Under the pieces are notes generated by a model. That model did no database searches, was not told the DNA's origin, and was given only the letters and a program-made list of their open reading frames with translations. Made by a program: the position numbers and the translations under genes. From Pseudomonas sp. MYb327 (GTDB taxonomy: Bacteria; Pseudomonadota; Gammaproteobacteria; Pseudomonadales; Pseudomonadaceae), in contig NZ_CP159258.1 of the NCBI RefSeq assembly GCF_040438925.1, forward strand, positions 2,370,001-2,434,000: a stretch of 64,000 nt of DNA, in the 5' to 3' direction. Position 1 is the stretch's first letter; each line of letters begins with the position of its first letter. This document shows positions 1 through 8,709 of this stretch, piece after piece.

Positions 1-761
1 ATCGGCCTCAGCAACGCCTGCCCCTCATAGAGCGCCGACAAATAGCGCTCGCGCATGTCCTCGACGGTCATGCGCGAGGCGTGAGTGGTCAGCGTCAACG
101 CCGCCTGCAACTGCCCTTCCCTGTCGATCAGCGGCACACTCAGCACCCGCATGCCGACTTCGTACTCCTGGTCCACCAGCACGTAACCGCGCTCGGCCGC
201 CAAGGCGATTTCGTGGCGAACCTGCGCTTCATCGGTGAGGGTGTAAGGCGTGATCGCCCGTGGCGGATTACGCGCAAAATAGGCGCTGAGCGCCTCTTCG
301 CCAAGACTGGCCAGCCACAATCGACCGCTACCCGTGCAATACATGGGCACCCGCGAACCCGGTCGAATCGACATCGAAGTGATGTGGCTGTAACGGCTGC
401 GCACCACGTGCACGATGTCATCGCCATCGCGCACACCCACCGACACATGCTCCTGCGTGGTACGCGCCACCTGTTCGACGATGGGCCGCAGCATGCGTGG
501 TAACACCGCCGAATCGACATACGCCTGGCCAATCCGCAAGGTCTTGGCGGTCAGCCAGTAATAGCGGCCATCGGTCTGCGCAAAATCGTCATGCACCAGC
601 GTCAGCAAAAAACGCCGAGCGGCGCTTTGGGTCATGTCGGCCATGCGCGCCACTTCGGGCACGCTCAAGCGTGGATGTTCCTGGGAAAACAGCTGCAACA
701 GCGCCAGGCCTTTTTGCAATCCGACGATCAAATCCCGTGGATGAATGGTGGGCTGCTTCAT
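1..761 (-). CDS. IclR-family transcriptional regulator (PcaR/PobR type), 3' end outside window
   Basis: About 253 residues are visible and the frame is still open at the window edge, so the C-terminus is missing. Residues about 10-65 form the winged-helix HTH (ending in the motif QSAARRFLLTL), followed by the IclR effector-binding domain (GCVRDGDD-like strand, then SRVPMYCTGSGR and VDQEYEVGMR, which are family hallmarks). The start at 761 (MKQPTIHPRDLIVGLQKG) fits the family length. It is divergent from the operon beginning at 908, and the 146-bp gap holds a 10-bp direct repeat that could be its operator. PcaR/PobR relatives control catabolism of protocatechuate or 4-hydroxybenzoate in response to the aromatic acid, so a small ring acid is a plausible effector here; that is inference. 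Confidence 0.9.
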   Translation of the reverse strand, partial: MKQPTIHPRDLIVGLQKGLALLQLFSQEHPRLSVPEVARMADMTQSAARRFLLTLVHDDFAQTDGRYYWLTAKTLRIGQAYVDSAVLPRMLRPIVEQVARTTQEHVSVGVRDGDDIVHVVRSRYSHITSMSIRPGSRVPMYCTGSGRLWLASLGEEALSAYFARNPPRAITPYTLTDEAQVRHEIALAAERGYVLVDQEYEVGMRVLSVPLIDREGQLQAALTLTTHASRMTVEDMRERYLSALYEGQALLRP

Positions 762-789
762 CGTTATGAACTCTTAATTGCACAAAGGC

Positions 790-819
790 TGCGATTATCG
801 CACTGCCATTGCGATTATC
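790..819. promoter_or_regulatory. Direct repeat TGCGATTATC x2, probable IclR-type operator
   Basis: TGCGATTATC occurs at 790-799 and again at 810-819, exactly 20 bp (two helical turns) apart. The first copy is also the left part of a perfect 6-bp inverted repeat, TGCGAT-T-ATCGCA (790-802). It lies between the divergent IclR gene (start 761) and the dehydrogenase gene (start 908). IclR proteins often bind such repeats in divergent promoters; binding here is inferred. Confidence 0.5.
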
Positions 820-907
820 AACGTATTCACCCCTGCGCTTGATTGTTCGTCCTCATCCTCGCTTGCAGTATCGGCCCTACAACACAGCCAACAAGCGGGT
901 ACATCAC

Positions 908-1723
908 ATGATTCAGGGTTCGACTGAACTGGTCGCCATCGTCGGCTCACCTGTTGCCCAGGTGAAATCGCCGGAAAACTTCAACCGCTGGTTCGCCGAC
1001 AGCCAGCACAACGTTGCCATGCTGGCCATCGACCTTGCGCCGAACGCCCTGCAAAATTTCATTGAAACCCTGCGCGGCTGGCACAACCTGCGTGGTTGCG
1101 TGGTCACCGTACCCTACAAACAACTATTGGCCGGTCGCCTGGACAGCGTCAGTGAACGTTCAGCGGCGCTGGGCTCGGTCAATGTGATCCGCCGCGAGGC
1201 GGATGGTCGGCTGGTGGGCGATATTGTCGACGGCGAGGGTTTCCTCAATGCCGCGCGCAAACACGCTTTCAACCCGCAAAACAAACAAGCGCTGGTCATT
1301 GGCACGGGCGGCGTCGGCAGTGCGATTGCCTATTCGCTGTGCCAGGCCGGGGTCAGTCACCTGGCCATCAGCGACCTCAGCCAGGAGCGCGTCGAGGTGC
1401 TCGGCGAGCTGTTGCGCGAAGCCTTTCCGGACATTGTGATCAGCGCCAACCCGGCGTCGCTCGAGCACTTCAACCTGATCGTCAACGCCTCCCCCGTCGG
1501 CATGGGCGCTGCCGACGACGGACCGATGCCGTTATCGCTCGCCCTGATGCAAACCCTGCAAACGGCGACGCTGGTGGCGGATGTCGTGACCTCGCCTGCA
1601 GTAACGCCGTTTCTTGCCTTCGCCCAACGCCAGGGGTGCGCGATCCAGACCGGACCGGAAATGGCACTGGCGCAACTGGGCAATCTCGGCCACTTCATGG
1701 GCGTGACGCCGCTGGAAATCTGA
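908..1723 (+). CDS. Shikimate dehydrogenase-family protein (AroE-like, catabolic context)
   Basis: This 271-residue protein has the AroE fold. The substrate-binding half carries VKSPENFN (family SKSPxxHN) and VVTVPYK with the catalytic Lys71, and DIVDG at about 105-109 supplies the catalytic Asp108. The Rossmann half has VIGTGGVGSAIA. The start at 908 is chosen because homology begins there; an in-frame ATG at 809 would add 33 residues lying over the regulator's operator region. It is the first gene of an operon with two KstD-like flavoproteins and lies next to an IclR regulator, so it is probably an AroE paralogue that oxidises a hydroaromatic or related hydroxy acid in catabolism, and not the biosynthetic enzyme. 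The exact substrate is unknown. Confidence 0.88.
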   Translation: MIQGSTELVAIVGSPVAQVKSPENFNRWFADSQHNVAMLAIDLAPNALQNFIETLRGWHNLRGCVVTVPYKQLLAGRLDSVSERSAALGSVNVIRREADGRLVGDIVDGEGFLNAARKHAFNPQNKQALVIGTGGVGSAIAYSLCQAGVSHLAISDLSQERVEVLGELLREAFPDIVISANPASLEHFNLIVNASPVGMGAADDGPMPLSLALMQTLQTATLVADVVTSPAVTPFLAFAQRQGCAIQTGPEMALAQLGNLGHFMGVTPLEI

Positions 1724-1755
1724 CTTCCAGCCGCGTCCTCGATAGGCGATAGACA

Positions 1756-3525
1756 ATGAACACTTCGACTTCATCCAGTGCCAGCCTGACCTATGACGTG
1801 ATTGTGCTGGGCAGCGGCGCCGCCGGTTTCGCGGCGGCAGTGACAGCCAGTTCCCGCGGCCTCAAGGTTTTGTTGGTGGAAAAGACCGAGGACTTCGGCG
1901 GTACGTCGGCGATTTCCGGCGGCGCGGTCTGGCTGCACGACACCGACCAGGCCCGGGCCGCCGGGCATCACCTGCCCGCCGAACAGATGCGCCGATACCT
2001 CAAGGAGGTGATCGGTGACGGCTACAACCCGGAGCTGATTGACGCTTTCATCGAAAAGGGCCGTGAAGCCCTGCGCTATCTGGAAACCCACAGCGAACTC
2101 AAATACAGCCTGCGCCCGCTGTCCCCTGACTATTACCCGGACTTGCCCGGTGGCACGCAGACCGGCCGCGCACTGGAAATCGACGAGTACGACGGACGCC
2201 GCCTCGGCGAACATTTCAAAGACCTCAAGCGACCACCGGACGGCATGCTGTTGTTCGGCGGCATGATGGTCAATCGCGTCGACATCCAGCATTTTCTCAG
2301 CTTCAAGCGATCGCCAAAATCGCTCTGGCACTGCCTGAAACTGATGGGGCGTTATGCCGTCGACCGCCTCAGTCATCCTCGCGGCACTCGCCTGACCGTG
2401 GGCAACGCCTTGATCGCGCGGCTGGCCACCACGGCCCTGGCCAACGGCGTCGACCTCTGGTTGCAAGCCACTCCTGAGTCGTTGCTGGTTGAACAGCGCA
2501 AGGTCAAGGGCCTGCAGATCACCCATCGCGGCGTGACCCGTCAGGTATTCGCTCGTGGTGGCGTGGTCTTGGCCATGGGTGGTTTTGCGGCCGGCAAACA
2601 GGCTGCGCAACAGCGGCCCGATACGGCTTCGGAGCACTGGAGCATGTCACCGCCGGCCAATGTGGGTGACGGGCAGCGGCTGGCTGCATCGGTCAACGCG
2701 GCGATTGGCGACAACCTTTCGGCGAATTTCTATTGGGCCCCGGTCTCGGTACTGCACAAGGCCGACGGCAGCGTCGAACGCTTTCCGCACTTGGTCACCG
2801 ACCGGGCCAAACCGGGCGTGATTGCGGTTAATCGCGCCGGGAAGCGATTCGTCAATGAGTCCGACTCTTACCACTGTTTTGTCCAGGGCATGTTCGCCAA
2901 CGGTGGCGCCAACGCACCCTGCTGGCTGATCTGTGACAGCGAAGCCTTGAACAATTACGGCATGGGACTGGCACGTCCCCGGCCGGTCGACAACAGCGCA
3001 TTGGTCGACGCCGGTTACCTGCTGCGCGCCGACAGCGCCGCGGAGTTGGCGCAAAAAACCGGCATCGATGCGGTCGCACTGGAACAGACCCTGGCGCGAT
3101 TCAATGCCGATGCCGAGCATGGCGTCGACCCGCAGTTCGGCAAGGGCAGCAGCGCTTACAACCGCTACATGGGTGATCCGCTGCATCAACCCAATCCGTG
3201 CCTGAAGCCGCTGCGCAAAGCGCCCTTCTATGCCATTCGCCTGTTCACCGGCGACCTCGGCTCGGCCCGTGGACTGGTCACCAACGGCCAGGCCAACGTT
3301 CTGGATCAGAACGGCGCGCCGATCACCGGGCTCTACGCCGCCGGCAATGAAATGAATTCGATCATGGACGGCACCTACCCCGGACCCGGCATCACCCTCG
3401 GCCCCGGTATTACCTTCGGTTACCTGGCCGCCAGCGATATCGCCGACCGGCTCAACCCCGACGCTGCACACAATTCCCACACTGGAGAACAGCATGTTTT
3501 ACGAACTGCGCACCTACACGATTAA
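1756..3525 (+). CDS. FAD-dependent oxidoreductase, 3-ketosteroid dehydrogenase/flavocytochrome c family
   Basis: A 589-residue flavoprotein of the FAD_binding_2 family. The dinucleotide motif GSGAAG is at 19-24, followed by VEKTEDFGGTSAISGG. Near the C-terminus, around residue 541, lies TYPGPGITLGPGITFGY, the signature that carries the catalytic Tyr in ketosteroid delta-1-dehydrogenases. No signal peptide is seen, so it should be cytoplasmic. It begins 32 bp after the AroE-like gene and its 3' end overlaps the NIPSNAP gene by 32 bp. A second paralogue follows. Pairs of such desaturases convert a ring ketone stepwise to an aromatic acid in cyclohexanecarboxylate aromatisation, which suits the IclR/AroE neighbours; the reaction here is inferred. 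Confidence 0.85.
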   Translation: MNTSTSSSASLTYDVIVLGSGAAGFAAAVTASSRGLKVLLVEKTEDFGGTSAISGGAVWLHDTDQARAAGHHLPAEQMRRYLKEVIGDGYNPELIDAFIEKGREALRYLETHSELKYSLRPLSPDYYPDLPGGTQTGRALEIDEYDGRRLGEHFKDLKRPPDGMLLFGGMMVNRVDIQHFLSFKRSPKSLWHCLKLMGRYAVDRLSHPRGTRLTVGNALIARLATTALANGVDLWLQATPESLLVEQRKVKGLQITHRGVTRQVFARGGVVLAMGGFAAGKQAAQQRPDTASEHWSMSPPANVGDGQRLAASVNAAIGDNLSANFYWAPVSVLHKADGSVERFPHLVTDRAKPGVIAVNRAGKRFVNESDSYHCFVQGMFANGGANAPCWLICDSEALNNYGMGLARPRPVDNSALVDAGYLLRADSAAELAQKTGIDAVALEQTLARFNADAEHGVDPQFGKGSSAYNRYMGDPLHQPNPCLKPLRKAPFYAIRLFTGDLGSARGLVTNGQANVLDQNGAPITGLYAAGNEMNSIMDGTYPGPGITLGPGITFGYLAASDIADRLNPDAAHNSHTGEQHVLRTAHLHD

Positions 3526-3814
3526 ACCGACACGGCTTGGCGACTGGCTGGCCCTGTACAAAACCGCCGCACTGGCGGTCCAGCAAGAACACTTGGGCAA
3601 CCTGGTTGGCTTCTTCACCACCGAGATTGGTGAAGCCAATCAAGTGCTGCACATCTGGGCCTACGCCAGCCTCGACGATCGCATGGCTCGTCGCAACGCC
3701 ATGGCAGCTGACCCGCGCTGGCAGGACTTCGCGCGCCAAAACAAGGAGCTCGACGCCGTGGTGACCCTGGAATCGCGATTGCTGCGCCCGACCGATTTTT
3801 CGCCGCTGCAGTAA
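3494..3814 (+). CDS. NIPSNAP-family protein
   Basis: A 106-residue protein beginning MFYELRTYTIKP, the usual NIPSNAP opening, with the family pattern LVGFFTTEIGEANQVLHIWAY and then a run around MARRNAMAADPRW. It is a small ferredoxin-like alpha/beta barrel domain protein. The start is preceded by GGAGAACAGC, a good ribosome site, although it lies inside the end of the upstream flavoprotein gene, which suggests translational coupling. NIPSNAP proteins occur in many catabolic operons and their chemical role is not established; here one sits between two KstD-like genes. Confidence 0.88.
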   Translation: MFYELRTYTIKPTRLGDWLALYKTAALAVQQEHLGNLVGFFTTEIGEANQVLHIWAYASLDDRMARRNAMAADPRWQDFARQNKELDAVVTLESRLLRPTDFSPLQ

Positions 3815-3881
3815 CCCCACCCCGTTGTTCCGTTCCCGCCTGGGAGCGGACAACCCCCTTTTCTTTCTCACGGTAAGTCCT

Positions 3882-5588
3882 ATGAACGTCAGCGAACCCT
3901 TGCTTTGTGATGTTCTGGTCGTCGGTTCCGGTGCGTCCGGTCTGGCCACGGCCGTCACCGCCGCTGAACTGGGCCTCGACGTCATCGTGGTGGAAAAAGA
4001 GCCACAGCTTGGCGGTACCAGCGCCTGGTCAGGCGGCTGGCTGTGGATCCCACGCAACCCACTGGCCATCGCCGACGGCATCGTTGAAGACCCTGAACAA
4101 CCGCGAGCTTATCTTCGCCACGAACTTCGTTGTGTAGAGCTGGACCCTCGTGTGGAAGTGTTCCTTGAACAAGGTCCGCAGATGGTCGAATTTTTCCAGC
4201 GTCTCACTGACGTACAGTTTTTTTCCGGCAGCAAGATGCCTGATTTTCATGCCAGCGAAGGCTTTGCCAAAGGTGGCCGATCGGTCTGCGCACAACCGTT
4301 CGACGGGCGTCGGCTCGGTCCCTGGATCAACAAGTTGCTTCCGCCGCTCGACCTCATCAGCCTGGGTGGCATGGGCATTGCGGGCGGTGCCGATCTTAAT
4401 CATTTCCTCAATGCCCGCGGCTCTCCCACCTCGTTGCTCTATGCCGGCAAACGCCTGTTTCGCCATGCCTGCGACCTGTTGCGCCATGGCCGTGGGATGC
4501 ATTTGGTGAACGGCAACGCGCTGGTTGCCCGCCTGCTCAAAAGCGCGCTGGATCGTCAGGTCCGCGTGCTGACTGACACCCCCGTACGAGCCCTGCTCCA
4601 TGAGCGGGACCGTGTGGTCGGCGCGCGTGTCGAGAGTGCCGGCGGGCTGCTCGAGATACGCGCCAGGCGCGGTGTGGTGCTGGCCTGCGGAGGCTTTCCT
4701 CATGACCGACAACGCATCGCCGAGCTGTTCAGCCATGCCCCCACGGGAACCGAACATTTGAGTACCGCGCCCAAGGGCAATACCGGCGATGGCCTGCGCC
4801 TGGGCGAAAGCGCCGGTGCGCGGGTGACCTCCGATCTTCCCCACGCGGCGGCGTGGGCGCCCGTGTCCCGGGTGCCGCGCGCGGACGGTGGCTTCAGCGG
4901 ATTTCCGCATCTGATGGAACGGGCCAAACCCGGCTTCATTGCCGTGCGCAAGGACGGCCGTCGCTTCGTCAACGAGGCCGACTCCTACCACGATTACATG
5001 CGCGCGCTGTTCGATGCCACCGGACCGGGAGAGGCTCCGACGTCGTGGCTGATCTGCGATCACCGCGCCCAAAGCCGTTACGGCCTGGGCTGGTCCAAAC
5101 CCTTTCCGTTCCCGACCGCACCTTATGTTCGCCAGGGTTATCTGTTCAAAGACCGGACCTTGAGCGGGTTGGCGCACCAATGCGGCATCGATGCGCAGCA
5201 ACTGGAAGCCACGGTCAGCGCATTCAACCAGCACGCCGATCTAGGTCGAGATCCGTTGTTTCAGCGCGGGGCATCGCTGTACAACCAGGCCCAGGGCGAA
5301 AGCCTGCATGGTCCCAACCCATCGCTGGGCAGCTTGCGCCAAGGGCCGTTCTACGCCGTGAAACTGGTGCCGGGCAGCCTGGGCACCTTCGCCGGCCTCG
5401 CCACCGATGCCTGCGCACGGGCGCTGGACAAACACGGCGCGCCGATTCCGGGGCTGTTTGCGGTGGGCAATGACATGAGCAGCATCATGAACGGCTATTA
5501 CCCGAGCGGCGGTATCACCCTTGGCCCGGGCATGACTTTTGGCTACATCGCAGCACGAACACTGGCCGGCGAGGTAGAAGGAACCTGA
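3882..5588 (+). CDS. Second FAD-dependent oxidoreductase, KstD/flavocytochrome c family
   Basis: A 568-residue paralogue of the protein at 1756. It has GSGASG at 15-20, KEPQLGGTSAWSGGW after it, and NGYYPSGGITLGPGMTFGY near residues 537-555, keeping the Tyr and glycines of the KstD active-site loop but with SGG where the first protein has GPG. The start at 3882 follows a clear homology boundary; an upstream in-frame start at 3825 would add 19 unrelated residues. The gene ends the operon. Having two diverged desaturases in one operon suggests two successive ring dehydrogenations. Confidence 0.84.
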   Translation: MNVSEPLLCDVLVVGSGASGLATAVTAAELGLDVIVVEKEPQLGGTSAWSGGWLWIPRNPLAIADGIVEDPEQPRAYLRHELRCVELDPRVEVFLEQGPQMVEFFQRLTDVQFFSGSKMPDFHASEGFAKGGRSVCAQPFDGRRLGPWINKLLPPLDLISLGGMGIAGGADLNHFLNARGSPTSLLYAGKRLFRHACDLLRHGRGMHLVNGNALVARLLKSALDRQVRVLTDTPVRALLHERDRVVGARVESAGGLLEIRARRGVVLACGGFPHDRQRIAELFSHAPTGTEHLSTAPKGNTGDGLRLGESAGARVTSDLPHAAAWAPVSRVPRADGGFSGFPHLMERAKPGFIAVRKDGRRFVNEADSYHDYMRALFDATGPGEAPTSWLICDHRAQSRYGLGWSKPFPFPTAPYVRQGYLFKDRTLSGLAHQCGIDAQQLEATVSAFNQHADLGRDPLFQRGASLYNQAQGESLHGPNPSLGSLRQGPFYAVKLVPGSLGTFAGLATDACARALDKHGAPIPGLFAVGNDMSSIMNGYYPSGGITLGPGMTFGYIAARTLAGEVEGT

Positions 5589-5644
5589 ACTGAACGCCTG
5601 CGCGAATGCGAAATTTGAAAGGCCAGGGAAAAATGTTACAGGCA

Positions 5645-5676
5645 CAAAAAACGCCAACCGGATTCCGGTTGGCGTT
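5645..5676 (-). terminator. Rho-independent terminator of the tRNA-Gln transcript
   Basis: A 12-bp perfect hairpin (ACGCCAACCGGA at 5651-5662 with its complement at 5664-5675) is followed, on the minus strand, by six T residues. It lies 63 bp past the 3' end of the tRNA gene on that strand. The plus strand also reads through the same stem just after the flavoprotein gene at 3882-5588, so it may serve both directions. Confidence 0.8.
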
Positions 5677-5738
5677 CTTGGTATTGCGATCATCTTGGCG
5701 CCGCTGTAACCAGCTGAATCAGGATGAGCATTGGAATA

Positions 5739-5813
5739 TGGCAGGGGCGGCTGGATTCGAACCAACGCATGGCAGGATCAAAACCTGCTGCCTTACCGCT
5801 TGGCGACGCCCCT
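5739..5813 (-). tRNA. tRNA-Gln (anticodon TTG)
   Basis: The reverse complement folds as a 75-nt tRNA with acceptor stem AGGGGCG/CGCCCCT, encoded CCA end (5739-5741), anticodon stem GCAGG/CCTGC and the 7-nt loop TTTTGAT, giving anticodon TTG. The TpsiC arm contains GGTTCGAATCC. The body closely resembles enterobacterial tRNA-Gln, including the D-arm segment GCCAAGCGGTAAGGC. The gene stands alone, with a terminator downstream. Confidence 0.97.
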
Positions 5814-6036
5814 GTATCTGCTTCAAGCCCTGTTTGGGGCCTCTGCAAGAGTGGGCGGAAATTTATCAACTTTTACCGGGCATGGGAAGCCCCATGTAAA
5901 AATTTATTTGTTTTAAAACAGCCACTTATCACCAATCAAGATTCAGCACAATCTACCAGGCGATTATTCTCGACTCGATCCGCCGAAGTGACTGAAGCGG
6001 CGAACGCGACACCGTGACGTCGCGCTCGCCCGTTAC
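5814..6036. other. Promoter region of tRNA-Gln, no gene seen
   Basis: These 223 bp lie between the tRNA-Gln 5' end and the stop codon of rlhA. They are AT-rich close to the tRNA (around 5880-5930), as expected for its promoter on the minus strand. I see no coding sequence or further repeat. Confidence 0.5.
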
Positions 6037-8034
6037 TCAGTGAGGCGCTCGATGAATGGTTTTGAGCAGGTCCTCGGGGCTGATGTGGCCGACGACTTCC
6101 TGCATGCTGCCCGGTTGCGGCGAGTGGAGAATATGCCCTTTCATCTTGCCGATGATGTGCATCTCGCAGGGCTTGCAATCGAACTTCAGCGTCAACACTT
6201 CATCGCCGTGAATCAACTGCATCGGCGCAACCTTGGTGCGAACACCGGTCACGCCCTTGGCCTGTTTCGGGCACAGGTTGAAAGAGAAACGCAGGCAATG
6301 CTTGGTGATCATCACCGGCACTTCGCCTGCTTCCTCGTGAGCCTCGTAGGCCGCATCGATCAGTTTGACGCCATGGCGATGGTAGAAATCGCGAGCCTTC
6401 TGGTTGTAGACGTTGGCCAGGAACGACAGGTGCGACTCCGGGTACACCGGCGGCGGCGTGGTTTCGGCTTTACGGCTACCGCGCGGATGAGCGGCGACCC
6501 GTGCCTCGGTCAAGGCTTCAATCACTTCACGGCGCAAAGCTTTGAGCTGCGAGTTCGGAATGAAGTACGCCTGCGGCGCATCCAGCTTGACGTCGACAGC
6601 GTGGTACTGCGTGGTGCCCAGTTGGCCAAGCAGATCATGCAATTGCTCCAGCGCCTGTTCCGGCTTGTTGGCTGCACCGAACGGGCCGGCCAGCGTGACG
6701 CTGGCGCTGATGCCTTCTTCGCTGGTAGCGGTCAGTTCCAACTGTTCTTCACGCAGGCGAGCGACCCAGCTCAGGGCAATGCGGCGCTCGGCTGAAGTCT
6801 TTTGCAACGCCTGTTGCCAGTTGTGATCGAGATTGCGATTCAACGGATGGTTGGGACGCAGCTTGTACATGCCTTCCGGCATCTCATTGGGCTCGACGCG
6901 ATAGCGATAGCGTTTCTCGCCGTCCTCCTCGAACTCGCCTTTGGGTTCGGCGATGTTGGCGCGAAAACCCACCACTTCACGCTTGACCAGCACGTTGAGG
7001 CCGTCGCCGTTGGACAGCGGTTCGTGGGTCACGACCTGCATGTCACGCTTGGCGACTTTCTCGACCACGCCCACCGGCAAACCGGTGAAGGTCGGCGAGT
7101 CGAAGGCGCCGATATCAATCTTGCGGTCAGTGACGAAGTAATCGGTGCTGCCGCGGTGGAAGGTTTTTTCCGGGTCGGGCAAGAAGAAGTGCGCGGTACG
7201 GCCGCTGGAAGCGCGGGCCAGGTCCGGACGGTCTTCGAGGACCTCATCCAGGCGCTGGCGGTAATAGGCGGTGATGTTCTTCACATAGCCCATGTCCTTG
7301 TAGCGCCCTTCGATCTTGAACGAACGCACGCCCGCCTCGACCAGCGCGCGGATGTTGGCGCTCTGGTTGTTGTCCTTCATCGACAGCAGGTGCTTTTCGT
7401 AAGCGATCACGCCGCCCTTCTCGTCCTTGAGGGTGTACGGCAAACGGCAGGCCTGGGAGCAGTCGCCACGGTTGGCACTGCGACCGGTTTGCGCGTGGGA
7501 AATGTTGCACTGACCGGAAAACGCCACGCACAGCGCGCCGTGGATGAAGAACTCGATTGCCGCATCGGTCTCGCCGGCAATGGCGCGGATCTCTTGCAGG
7601 TTCAGCTCACGGGCCAATACCAGTTGCGAGAATCCGGCCTGGTCGAGGAACTTCGCCCGCGCCAGGGTGCGGATGTCGGTCTGGGTGCTGGCGTGCAGCT
7701 CGATCGGCGGAATATCCAGCTCCATCACGCCGAGGTCCTGGACGATCAGCGCATCGACGCCGGCATCGTACAGTTGATGGATCAGCTTGCGGGCCGGCTC
7801 CAGCTCGTTGTCGTGCAGGATGGTGTTGATGGTGGTGAACACGCGGGCATGGTAGCGACGGGCGAATTCGACCAATTGGGCGATGTCGCTCACCTCGTTG
7901 CTGGCGTTGTGGCGCGCGCCGAAGCTCGGGCCACCGATGTACACGGCGTCGGCGCCATGCAGGATGGCCTCGCGGGCGATGGCTACGTCGCGGGCGGGGC
8001 TGAGCAATTCAAGGTGATGCTTGGGTAGGGACAT
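6037..8034 (-). CDS. rlhA: 23S rRNA 5-hydroxycytidine C2501 synthase (U32 peptidase-like)
   Basis: The 665-residue product aligns along its whole length with E. coli RlhA (YdcP, about 650 residues), for example HRLELLSPARD-like opening, HGADAVYIGG and SFLANVYNQKARDFYHR. The U32 iron-sulfur site is present as C169, C176, C192 and C196 within the stretch GALCVAFSGQC to GDCSQAC. The shorter relative TrhP (YegQ, about 450 residues) hydroxylates tRNA, so the length and sequence favour RlhA, which adds the 5-hydroxyl to C2501 of 23S rRNA using prephenate-dependent chemistry. It appears to be a single-gene unit. Confidence 0.92.
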   Translation of the reverse strand: MSLPKHHLELLSPARDVAIAREAILHGADAVYIGGPSFGARHNASNEVSDIAQLVEFARRYHARVFTTINTILHDNELEPARKLIHQLYDAGVDALIVQDLGVMELDIPPIELHASTQTDIRTLARAKFLDQAGFSQLVLARELNLQEIRAIAGETDAAIEFFIHGALCVAFSGQCNISHAQTGRSANRGDCSQACRLPYTLKDEKGGVIAYEKHLLSMKDNNQSANIRALVEAGVRSFKIEGRYKDMGYVKNITAYYRQRLDEVLEDRPDLARASSGRTAHFFLPDPEKTFHRGSTDYFVTDRKIDIGAFDSPTFTGLPVGVVEKVAKRDMQVVTHEPLSNGDGLNVLVKREVVGFRANIAEPKGEFEEDGEKRYRYRVEPNEMPEGMYKLRPNHPLNRNLDHNWQQALQKTSAERRIALSWVARLREEQLELTATSEEGISASVTLAGPFGAANKPEQALEQLHDLLGQLGTTQYHAVDVKLDAPQAYFIPNSQLKALRREVIEALTEARVAAHPRGSRKAETTPPPVYPESHLSFLANVYNQKARDFYHRHGVKLIDAAYEAHEEAGEVPVMITKHCLRFSFNLCPKQAKGVTGVRTKVAPMQLIHGDEVLTLKFDCKPCEMHIIGKMKGHILHSPQPGSMQEVVGHISPEDLLKTIHRAPH

Positions 8035-8185
8035 GTTTTTTTAGTCTGGCTTGTCACGGTCAAGGTGCGCATTGTAGCGGCGAAACGCTTGACCGGCACC
8101 CGCAGGCTGCCCGATGGCGATTCTGCCGACGATACAGAGCACATGTGGGAGCCTGCTCGCCCCCACAGGGATTGAAGTCGCTCTA

Positions 8186-8566
8186 TCAGCCTTTGGCCGC
8201 CATCGCGGTCACTTCAACGCGCATGCCTTCGACCGCCAGAGAGGCGACGCCAACCGCTGCACGCACTGGCCAGGGCTTGGCGAAGAAGCGCTTGTAGACC
8301 TCGTTGAACGCGGCGCGGTCAGCCATATCGGTGAGGTAAATAGTCAGATGGAGGACACGATCCATCGAACTGCCGGCGCGCTCCAGTGCAACTTTGAGCG
8401 CCTGCAGGGTGCATTCGCTCTGCTCGACGATGCCACCCAGTTCCAGGCTACCGTCTGCGCGGGTCGGGATCTGCGTGCTGACCAGCAGTCCACCGAAACC
8501 GGCGACGTCAGAGGAAATGGAGTCCGCATCGGGATCCGGGAGAAAGGAGATGTCTTGGTTGGCCAT
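8186..8566 (-). CDS. RidA-family protein (enamine/imine deaminase)
   Basis: A 126-residue protein of the YjgF/RidA family. It has the C-terminal family pattern with Arg102 (WPVRAAVGVASLA) and Glu118 (MRVEVTAMA), the residues that bind the carboxylate and activate water in RidA enzymes. RidA removes reactive 2-aminoacrylate and related imines released by PLP enzymes. This copy is diverged from the archetypal RidA (for example LTIYLTDMADRAAFNEVYKRFF), so it may be a subgroup protein with another imine substrate. It stands alone between rlhA and a minus-strand terminator. Confidence 0.88.
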   Translation of the reverse strand: MANQDISFLPDPDADSISSDVAGFGGLLVSTQIPTRADGSLELGGIVEQSECTLQALKVALERAGSSMDRVLHLTIYLTDMADRAAFNEVYKRFFAKPWPVRAAVGVASLAVEGMRVEVTAMAAKG

Positions 8567-8684
8567 GGGGATCTCTTGCTTGAGGTGATAACGGGGCTGG
8601 CGGGTAGTTTACAGACCCGTCGTCAGGCCGTCCCCGAATAAGCTCGAAAACCCTTGGCGCCGCGAATGGTGCGGGTGAGACATG

Positions 8685-8709
8685 AAAAAGCCCGCACAAG
8701 GCGGGCTTT
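8685..8709 (-). terminator. Rho-independent terminator upstream of the RidA gene
   Basis: A 9-bp stem AAAGCCCGC/GCGGGCTTT with a 5-nt loop is followed by T residues on the minus strand (8685-8689). It lies 119 bp before the RidA start, so it must end a different minus-strand transcript, probably the candidate RNA at 8710-8945. Confidence 0.75.

Noticed and set aside
4029-5234. A 401-residue minus-strand ORF opposite the second flavoprotein gene
   Set aside because: It is a high-GC shadow; the plus strand encodes the flavoprotein with all motifs, and the minus reading has no recognisable sequence.
5606-6017. Short plus-strand ORFs of about 60-97 residues
   Set aside because: They run through the tRNA-Gln gene and its terminator and have no ribosome site.
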